From Anthopleura xanthogrammica (Eukaryota > Cnidaria > Anthozoa > Actiniaria > Actiniidae), in contig OZ025213.1 of assembly GCA_964019055.1 (NCBI GenBank), positions 12,752,202-12,816,201 of the forward strand: DNA of 64,000 bases, in the 5' to 3' direction. A model generated the notes under the pieces. It ran no database searches, was not told the DNA's origin, and saw only the letters and a program-made list of their open reading frames with translations. Position numbers and translations under genes: made by a program. Each line of letters begins with the position of its first letter. Positions within the stretch are counted from its first letter, which is position 1. This document shows, piece by piece, positions 39,931-49,500 of the stretch.

Positions 39931-41871
39931 ATGTCTTCGAACTTCGACTCCTCGATTCTGGAGAACATTCCACAGGGTACCAAAACAGCCGAGGAGAACA
40001 TTTACTATAATTCTGAAGAGACTTTGGGCGGGGAGTACTGTGGCCTTGATCACAATAACGTCCCCTTAGCACTGACAAGACAACAATCTACGTCTGGTAG
40101 GGCAAATGAGCTTAATTCCAATACTCAGAATTCGCACATAGGAGATCCAGAACGAACTAGGCGGCATAAAAAGGTTTCTCTTCAAAATGATGTAAGATAT
40201 AACGGGAGAGGCGCGCCTGCGACCTCGACGAATCGAGGCAGAACAAGGCTGGTTAGTGATAGCCAGTTGGTCACACAAAATTCAAGGTTTCCTGAGGAAC
40301 AGAATCGTTCGCGAATGGCTGATATCCATCCGAGGAATGCTCCAAGTAATCAAGGATCAGTTCGGAATCAACCGAGTATTACTTCGGAAGGGAGTCGACG
40401 GATTCCCGAGGTACGGCCGAGTAGTTACTCGTATTTGAATCGTGGGATTTCCGTGGATTTACCGGGTAATAGTCAAAATACGATAGTAACTGATCAACCT
40501 AAACCTCGTGGGATGGCTCTAAGACAGGAGGAACAAGACAAAAACTTCGCCTCGTCAGACTCAAGGGAAAACATACCTCGGAATCCGAGGCCAAAACCAC
40601 GAACAGTACCGAACGACGAATCTAAAACCGTGTTGGAAAACAGACAGGACTTAACGCGAAACAGAATGCTGGAAGACCCACGCGCGAGGAACACGCACGC
40701 AGATAGACTAGACTTCAACATGAATCGAACACGACCTGAGGCGAGGCAAGCAAATGGTGAAATAGAATATGGACGAGAGAGAAATGCAAGACCAATAGTG
40801 CATAAACAGTCCTCGACAGAAAAACGTTCTGCCAACTATAACGGACAAAGAGAGGACCTTAGAATCGAGAAAAGAGGAGAAAAACGACCAATTCTTTTAT
40901 CTGATGTCAATTCGAGACGTCATCACCATCTTGGAATCATGGAACGTGATACAAACGAAAGTACAAGAGAAAATAAAACCCGCAGAAATGATGAAATTGA
41001 AATGGCTAACATGGCAAAAACATGCAGTCCAAGAATACATCAGCTACGACAAGAAGGAACCCAACTAAAGAATCCTTTACTTGGTCTTGCGTTTCCTCGG
41101 CCTCATTCGTTCGATGTACCAGAAAATAAACCGAAAGTGTCAAGAACTTTTTCGAGTCCAGAACTGACAGGAAGCAGTCTCGAGGAGTTATTCGGTGATA
41201 AAAATGAGAGCATAAGAAACGAAGGTAGCAAAGACTTTCGACATAAAAGTAATGGCGAACACTATAACCGACCTAATCATCAACCATCGAACAATAGTTC
41301 AAAGGCAGTCGTTAAAATAAAGGGGAAAAGGAGTAAGTCGCTGCCAGTGTCGGGAAACGCGAAAACAAGTTCTTCTACGGGCCGACGTGGACAACCTGCC
41401 GAAGCAAGCCCCTTGAGGTACTTCGCATATCTTGGGAAAAGGTTCCCATTTCGTGAACGTCTTCTCTCAGCTCACGTCTTATCTGCTCGCCCTGTTATTC
41501 TTACCAGCACGAGTGTCATCTCGCCGGAAGTCACAACTAACTTCTGTCAACAGCTCGAAGATTCTGATCCCTGCGATGACACGGAGAAACGCCCGGGCGC
41601 ATGTCAGGATTTGATCGACTGCTGTACATGTATGTGTTGCGTCAAGGCCTTGTTTTACCACTGTACAAAAGATGATGAGAGCGAAGGAAACTATGCTGAA
41701 CATCCATGCTCTTGTAGTGGTCCTGATGGTAATTGCCTTTGCCGCTGGAGTGTTCTTGGGGTGCTTTCACTGTTCATGCCTTGTATACTGTGTTATCTAC
41801 CCGTGCAAGGGTGCACGTTGGGCGTGGAGTACTGCAGGAGAAAACCAAGCACACCTGACTGTAATGAATAA
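39931..41871 (+). CDS. Sprouty-domain protein, likely RTK/ERK antagonist
   Basis: Predicted 646 residues from the ATG at 39931. The frame is open back to a splice acceptor (TTTGCAG, ending at 39903), so an upstream coding or 5'-UTR exon is likely. Residues 1 to about 520 are low-complexity, rich in Arg, Asn, Ser and Glu, with no recognised domain. The last ~110 residues match the second half of the Sprouty/SPRED cysteine-rich domain: CCTCMCCVKALFYHC, HPCSCSG, CLCRWSVLG, then SLFMPCILCYLPVQGC. Sprouty and SPRED proteins are membrane-associated inhibitors of FGF/EGF-Ras-ERK signalling. No SPRED EVH1 domain is visible in this exon. The N-terminal half of the cysteine-rich domain is not recognisable. 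Poly(A) signal AATAAA is at 41918-41923. SPRED is the alternative if EVH1 exons exist upstream. Confidence 0.85.
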   Translation: MSSNFDSSILENIPQGTKTAEENIYYNSEETLGGEYCGLDHNNVPLALTRQQSTSGRANELNSNTQNSHIGDPERTRRHKKVSLQNDVRYNGRGAPATSTNRGRTRLVSDSQLVTQNSRFPEEQNRSRMADIHPRNAPSNQGSVRNQPSITSEGSRRIPEVRPSSYSYLNRGISVDLPGNSQNTIVTDQPKPRGMALRQEEQDKNFASSDSRENIPRNPRPKPRTVPNDESKTVLENRQDLTRNRMLEDPRARNTHADRLDFNMNRTRPEARQANGEIEYGRERNARPIVHKQSSTEKRSANYNGQREDLRIEKRGEKRPILLSDVNSRRHHHLGIMERDTNESTRENKTRRNDEIEMANMAKTCSPRIHQLRQEGTQLKNPLLGLAFPRPHSFDVPENKPKVSRTFSSPELTGSSLEELFGDKNESIRNEGSKDFRHKSNGEHYNRPNHQPSNNSSKAVVKIKGKRSKSLPVSGNAKTSSSTGRRGQPAEASPLRYFAYLGKRFPFRERLLSAHVLSARPVILTSTSVISPEVTTNFCQQLEDSDPCDDTEKRPGACQDLIDCCTCMCCVKALFYHCTKDDESEGNYAEHPCSCSGPDGNCLCRWSVLGVLSLFMPCILCYLPVQGCTLGVEYCRRKPSTPDCNE

Positions 41872-41937
41872 TGAGAACTCTTGGACAAATATGATGGACA
41901 AACACAATAGTTATACAAATAAACATAAGTTTATCAA

Positions 41938-42245
41938 ACCTTGAAACAACCTCTGGGCTGATCTAAGTCAGGGCACGGCTAACTCACAGATCGAACCCTG
42001 AAACAACCTCTGGGCTGATCTAAGTCAGGGCACGGCTAACTCACAGATTGAACCCTGAAACAACCTCTGGGCTGATCTAAGTCAGGGCATGGCTAACTCA
42101 CAGATGGAATTTTGCATGTTGTGTTTTGCGGAGGGAGGAACACTTGAGAATCCGGAGAAAACCCTGGAATCAAGGGAGAGACCCAACACTCTCTCTCTAC
42201 TCACATGTGATGCCGAGTCCAGGAATCATGCGAGAGAGGGCTAAC
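41938..42245 (-). mobile_element. SINE with tandem 57-bp tail
   Basis: Three 57-bp units (41938, 41995, 42052) form the 3' tail. The adjoining body (42109-42245) holds, reverse-complemented, the CCTCCCTC and TTTTCTCCGGATTCTC blocks and the ACATGTGAGTAGAG block, as in the copy at 53988-54195. The tRNA-like head is cut off after CCAGGAATCATGCG. The element starts 15 bp past the poly(A) signal of the Sprouty-domain gene. Confidence 0.85.
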
Positions 42246-42528
42246 GAAACTAGTTCAAAATGTTACTGCGCATGTCAAAAACCGCTATCTAAACAGACTG
42301 TTGGCTCGGCGTAATCTTTCTATTGAGAAATACTGTACACCACGCCTTGGTACATGTCGGTAACAATTTTTTTTCTAAATCTCTGAAAATATTTCAAGAC
42401 TCCCCAAAATCTTTTAGAACTATCGTTTTATAAATATTCACTTCTATTCAGCTCATCTGATAACAAGCAAAACCTAGGTAAGCATAATAGTGTACTAATA
42501 TTGTTCATGCTATGCGACATTGTAAGTA

Positions 42529-42709
42529 AAGTTGCGGACACACAATGTGATTTTTCATGCGACGTTACAAAAAAGTACAAACGAATTCTAATTTTGAAAC
42601 GGCGCGCGACGAACCTCACCGTGCGCAAGCAACGTCACACGGGAGGTCACACGGAGCGAGCTAGTTTTTGCGACGTCGCATGAAAAATCAGGTCGTGTCT
42701 CTGCACCTT
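42529..42709. mobile_element. MITE family H
   Basis: Terminal inverted repeats of about 39 bp. The left reads AAGTTGCGGACACACAATG, then TGATTTTTCATGCGACG. The right, complemented, reads AAGGTGCAGAGACACGACC, then TGATTTTTCATGCGACG. The interior is GC-rich (CGGCGCGCGACG, GGTCACACGG). Non-coding, about 181 bp. Confidence 0.85.
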
Positions 42710-42737
42710 AAAGAATATAACTGCATTTTAAGCAGCA

Positions 42738-42786
42738 GGGGGGGTGGGGGGAGGGGGCAGAGTAGAAGGGGGGGGGGGGGGGGGAA
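42738..42786 (+). other. G-rich tract, potential G-quadruplex
   Basis: Several runs of four or more G, including one run of about 16, separated by short loops. It fits G4-forming criteria on the plus strand. Confidence 0.7.
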
Positions 42787-43525
42787 GAGTGCCATATAGA
42801 TTCAATGCTGTATAAAGACGTTACCATTGATTTTTGTTAAACAGAAATAAAAAGTTAAAGTATTTCATGAGCTCAATGCCTGTTGATACTTAGATTACTT
42901 CCTAACAAATGCGTAGAGGGTAGTCCCGTGGATCTTCTTTAACTCTGAAGGCTTTAGAACTGAAACAATAGACAAATGAATACATTTAGTGACATAAGTA
43001 CTCATGGTTATCGTTACTATGTCCCACAAACTCAACAAATTAGTTAAAATTTCTCAAAATTTATAACTCTGATTACGGAAATTTGATTATAAATTGTTTC
43101 AGTTGCTTACTGTCCTGTGAAAATAAAGAAAAATGCCTCGTAATCCTACCAGTACTCTTTACAGCGAGGACACTCGAACCATGAACACTTGATATTTTTA
43201 TATTTTTTATTTTATGAACTTTCTACTGCTTCAAACCTTCTGAAAATGAGCACTGAACTCAAATAATCTTATTGTTCAAAATAAATCATATTTCCAATCG
43301 ATTCACACAAGGGATACATGAGAAAAAAGGATGAAAACACCTCAAAGTGTTCACGGTTCGAGTGAACTCACTGTAAAACAGATATTGTGTAGTTGTTTGT
43401 GGGACAACGCTTCTATTCGCCTAAGGATTAGTTTTAGCGGGAATTTCTTGACAATTACGTCATGAAGACCTATCCTGAAATATATGAGATCTTGGCTAGC
43501 GATAAAAGCGCACCCAGAAACTAAC

Positions 43526-46500
43526 CTTTGTCGCAAGACTGTGAGGGCGACAGTTCAAGTTTTTTGCCATCCAAACAAAAGATAGCTTTTACCTGTAGAA
43601 GATAATGGTTCTACTTTAGCTGCGTGGGTTTCTGTTTATTCAAATATTGTCGTCGTGTTTATCTTCGTCAAGATATTATCATTATAATGGTTATCACCAT
43701 GATCGCGACATTACCACCATGACAAGCGATCATCATCATTCCAATCATGTTATCATCATCGTACTGCTGTGTTATCATCATTGCAACTTGAAATTGTAGC
43801 CATTATCATCATCGTGTATCATCATCATGTATCATCATCATGTATCATCATCATGTATCATCATCATGTATCATCATCATGTATCATCATCATGTATCAT
43901 CATCATGTATCATCATCATGTATCATCATCATGTATCATCATCATGTATCATCATCATGTATCATCATCATGTATCATCATCATGTATCATCATCATGTA
44001 TCATCATCATGTATCATCAACATGTATCATCATCATCATCATGTATCATGTATCATCATCATCATCATCATCATCGTCGTCGTCGTCATCATCAAGTCAT
44101 TTACCATAGTTACAGTTCACAGTGCACATATCTCACCTGATTCTGAAGTTGTTCAATATTCATTTCAAAATCTCCTTGAGGATTTTCTAACAACAACGTA
44201 GCGCTTCTACTTTTGATTCCATTACCAGGCTCCACTCCACACAGTTCGACGTTGACAAATCGACAAACAGGGGAGGGGTTAGTAGCACTGTCTGCTGTTT
44301 TATGGCCGCGTAAAATCCAGAGTTTTAAAGGCTCACCTTTAACCTGTGAATTAGATAATGGCAAAAGACAAGGTCTAGTTATTCATTTAATTGTAACTAT
44401 CCGTCTGCCTGTCTGTCTTTCTATCGGGATAAATATGTTATCTCTGAAAGAAAACGCATGTTTTGGCTCCTTTGACTTGAAGCTCACTAAGCGGATTCAA
44501 GATTCATGTAGATGAATAAATTATCTCTGTGAGTGACGTTCAATCCACTAAAATGTTGCACTGCTCACTTCAGATGAATAGATTTTTTTCGTATGGAAAA
44601 TCGTAATTTACCACTCCAGTTTATGCGCAACTAGTTTTAGGAAATTACATTCTAATTTTCTGAGTCATTTTTAAACTTTTTTAGAAAGAAAACGCATGTT
44701 TTGGCACTTTTGACTTGAAGCTCACTAAGCGGGTTCAAAACTCATGTAGATGAATAAATTATCTCTGTGAGTGACGTTGAAGCCACTAAAATGTTGCACT
44801 GCCCACTTCGATAAATAATTTTTTTTCGTATGGAAAATCGTAATTTATTCCTCCAGTTCATATCGAACTAGTTTTAGGAAATTCAATTCTAATTTTCTAT
44901 GCCATTTCTGAACTATCTGGAGGAAGAATACGCATGTTTTGGCACTTTTGACTTGAAGCTCACTAAGCAGGTTCAAAACTCATGTAGATGAATAAATTAT
45001 CTCTGTGAGTGACGTTGAAGCCACTAAAATGTTGCACTCCTCACTTCAGATAAATAATTATTTTCCTCAGAAATTTTTCAGAAAATCTTCATCCAGAACT
45101 TCATCCAGTTTTATAAGAATGAGCAATAGCATATACTAGTAATTCTTACCTCAGTTCTTTCATGGATAATTTCAGTCAGTGGAGGTAATGGAGCGGCCAG
45201 TAATGGTTGTTTAATACTACTTGTAATATAGTCCTGGTGTTTACTGATAATCTCACCCAAGCGGTGTGGTGTTGCAAGGGCCTCATACACAACTGTGACA
45301 TCATCAGTTGGGAACAAGTTAGCCTGTTCGTAAGAAAAAATATGTGTTTCTAACTTGCAAGGCTTTAGTTTTGCTTTTCCTTCCCTTTCCGAGTTCAATC
45401 ATTCTTTTCATACCAATTATACATTTTAAATTTCATTTCCTTCCCATATTTTATCCCAGTTTTGTATTCTTTTTAACTTCTTCCTACTTCCTCCCCATTC
45501 ACTTTCTTTTCCTCCTTCTTTCTTTCCTTTCTCTTAAGACTTTTAACACGTTCTGAAGAAGTTAAAGGTGCGGTAATACAATCGTGCAACTTGTCGCGCA
45601 ATTTTATTGCGTTGCAAGTTGCAGAGCGAATGTTGCTCGTATTACCACCCCGCGTGCAATAAATTTTCTTTGCTGCAGAGAGTACGAAGAGCTTCTGCTT
45701 CTGCAACAAAGTCGCGAAACGTTTTATTGTTGCTCGGGTTGGTAATAAGCAACTTGCAACGCAACAATGTTGTGCAACAAGTTGCACGATTTCGTTGCTC
45801 GTATTAGCGCACCTTGAAACTCTATTGCTATATCCTTCAACTTGGACCTCACTGCGAATCCTCTGCAAAGATTCCTTTCAACTCTCCGGCGTCTCTCTCA
45901 CGCCATCTCTTTAAACCTCTCTCCCCCACTGGGGTTAACTTTCACGTAATGCACAGTCTTACCCTTTTTCTCAGCTTCTGAATGCGATTCACAACCTCCC
46001 TGGCTAGTCCCTCGTCCAACATTGTCTGGTCTGGGGTAACGTCAAGGAGAATCAAGACCTAGAAGCGGAGATAAAATATACAACACAGATATTATATACA
46101 TTAGTATCATTACCCAGGTGATTATACAAAATCGTGCGCGCTGATTGGTCGAGAACTTTCTCGAATATATATAATTTAACATATAATTTTTATATATTCT
46201 CGAATATAAGATTGCGCGCGCTTCGTGTTGAAATACGGACACTAACTATGAGAAATATGATTTATGAATTACCTCGCCATCTGAATGAGCCTCGTAGGAT
46301 GAAGGTCGGTCACCATTTTTATCAAAAGTGTAGCTCAGCTTAAGATCATCACCGGACAAGACATGACCACACACGGTCAATTCACCCTTGTCTTGGAATA
46401 CCTGAAGCTCAGCGTCTGACAATTCTATCGAAGCAGGAAAATACAGGTTTAAGCGTAACAAAGTATAGAAGAAATTAGGGAAATGGATTGGGAGGAAGAC

Positions 46501-49500
46501 ATGGAAATTAAATTTTGGAAGACTCTTAAAAACCTTATTCTTTTTTAGAGGGTTTTTAAGGTTTTTCCTTGCATTGACTTTGATCATTCCAGAGATCATT
46601 CCCATCCCCTTTGCCCGGCCCTACAGCGTGTTACCATTCCTACCTTTAATATCCTGGAAAACTTGTTTGAAGTCCTTCTTTAGCCGTTTCCCCAGGACTT
46701 GGCTATCAGGTTCAGCACGTAGATGAACACCAAACTTATCCTTATCAGACGACACGGTAACTTTACGCACATTTAGCTCCTGAAGACAGAAATCATGTTA
46801 ATTATGTTAAAAAACACTGCACTAGATAACAAAAAAAAACGTAATCTCTTACCTCCATGACGTAGTTTTGAAGAGACATGACGTCATCTAAACACTGCTG
46901 GTCTTGATGGACAATCACAATCTCGGGCAAAGGATACTGGGATAGAAAGAGTCACCAATTATTTTTCTGTATTAAAATCGAGCTTTTTTAGGGGTTTGAG
47001 GTACAACAGTAGTAGCTGTCACCTGGGCACTGCAGTATAGACCCCTTGCAGCACGTCGGAATGCAGCTTAACTTAGAGGACAAAACAATAGGTTCCAATT
47101 CTCAGGAGATTGAAATTCTTTTGTTTCGTCCTCCAAATTGAGCTGCTTTGACGTCATGTGCAAGGGGTATATTCAAGGGTATAGCGTGCAAGAAGAATTG
47201 CGTTCACTTTGTTCGATATGCGGCAGAAAAACTAGATCTACAGGATAAAAACTTTACCTTGGTAGGCATTGTCTTTCTGTCTCTGACAACACGGCCTAGC
47301 TCAATGGTAGACTGCATCTTAGCAACAGCTCTCTCGATATCCTTATCAATAAGGTTCTCCCTAAAAAGATTTCAAAACGTTTACAAACTTTTGTTTATGG
47401 ATAGTTCTGGACCAAAGCATCCTCCCTTCCTTTCTCCCCCCCCCCCCCTCCCCTTCTCCCCAAACAAACCCTAACCAACCCTCAACCAAATGAGTAGGAC
47501 AAGTGGTTAACTGTTCCAGGACAAAATAATGTTCCTTGTCAGTATTACATGTACCTTGTCTTTGGAAGCATCAGGTAGTGAATACTATCTGTGTATGACT
47601 CGTCTTTATCAAAGATGATGTATTGCTTCATGTTTTGGTAGACGTGTTCCGTCAAGAAAGGAGTAAAAGGAGCCTGAAAAGAAGTTACATATGCTTTAAT
47701 TGGATTTATATATACATGTGTACCAAGAAATTCTGCCATTACTTACCATGAGTTTAGTGATGGTGAGCACCACGCCAAACAGAGTCTGGATGGCTTGTAG
47801 TGAATCTTCTTTGCCTTGCTCACCCTGTCACGCAACAAAAAACACAAAGCCTTAAAATAGTCACACAATCATGACAAGTGTCACATCATTACTAGGATCC
47901 AAATGATGACCATAATGATATAGTACAAGTAAGTATCATGTACCAATATTGCCCTATAGACCCCTTGCAGCACTTTGGAATGAAGCTCCATTTGGAGCAC
48001 AAAACAATAGGTTCCAAATATCAGAATAATAAGATTCTTTTGTTTTGTCCTCTAAATTGAGCTGCTTTGACACCAGACGAAAGGGGTCTATTTTGTTAAT
48101 TATGACATAAAAACGAACTCTTGTTTCAATGCTAAGAATCATGGTCGTGGGTGGGGGACAAACAGCAACAACACAAAGAAAACGGCGAAAAGTTGTAATT
48201 TTTAGAATTTAGAAAAGCAATTAAAGCCACTTAGTACCGTATATATATCGTAGGATGAACACCAGTTTATAAAATGTTTGAAAACCAGCTAGTAATTCAG
48301 CTGCAGAATAAAATTAGTCCAAATTCTTATTGTTCTTCACCATTCTGTCGCCCTTAGAAACAAGTTGTAACGTCATGTGAAATAGGGCAATTCTAAAATC
48401 TAGACATTGTATGAATTATATGGCAAGGTAATTTCAGGCACTACGATTGGCCAATTTGCAGTCCATAACTTATGGTACGGACCTCGCACTAGGTTAATAG
48501 GAGCTATTTATTACCTTGAGTCTTTTTCTGTTGAAGCGCACATACCAGTTGGTTAAGTAATCAATGAATTTGACTAATCTTGGAACAACGGTGTACAGTC
48601 TGTAAGCTGAAATTATCAATCAAACTATTAATAGAAATATAAAAATTAATAAATACAGTTCAAGCTCTCCTTGTGACCACTCTGGTAAGCAACCAGCTCT
48701 ATTTATGACCACGATTTTGAAACCCTGTTTGCAGAGCCCATTCTCATTAGCGACCAATTCTAGTTATAACCACTTTTTTGATTTCCCGAGGTGGTCACTT
48801 ACGAGAGCTTTGACTGTAAATTGTCCTTGTTTTTTACGAGGATAGCACTTACAGCCAGTGGCTAACTAACCGTAGCCCTCATTCCATGATTGAATTCGAA
48901 TTTAGTAGTCGATCTGCACTTGTAGTTGATGTGACCAACCCTTGCATGACAAAGAACAGTCATGTGAACAAGTGACACAAAGTCACATAGTCTTACCTGC
49001 CATTTCTTCATGGACAAACTGAACTAGACTCTGCGTGAAGGACAAGATCCACTTATCCATGATGTTGTTCAAGGCCAGAGTGCTGGACTCCTCGTACGTG
49101 AATTTCACATTGTGATCCTAAAACAAATTCACCATATTAACAGATACCAGTGAAGTTTTAGCCCTCATCCTTGGGGGAGGGGGGTGAAGGGATATTGGAA
49201 TTTTTGTAACAAGCAGACGTATTTACCCGTTGGAACTGTTTAACGCTTTGGTCCAGAAAGCGATGAGCATTGTACCAAGGAAGGAAGACATCTTTAACCA
49301 CATCTTTGACACCCTTTTCTTGGAATTTTAGAGTCTCTGCTCTGACTACAGGGGAATTGATCAGATACAACCTGCAAGAAACAATCAATCAAATCAGAAA
49401 GAGCATTCCTTTTTGCTTTGAAATAACTAACTTTGTTCATTCCTTCGTTCGTTCGTTCTTCTCTCCCTCTCTTCCTCCTTCTTTCATTCATTTGTTCATT

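Larger units (their letters stand above)
41872..43525. other. Convergent intergenic region
   Basis: Between the Sprouty-domain gene and the 3' end of IARS1. Contains a SINE (41938-42245), a MITE (42529-42709), a G-rich tract (42738-42786) and a probable IARS1 3' UTR. A minus-strand AATAAA (plus-strand TTTATT) lies at 43206-43211. Confidence 0.6.

Noticed and set aside
45473..45868. 131-codon minus-strand frame
   Set aside because: It runs through the family-G MITE in an IARS1 intron.
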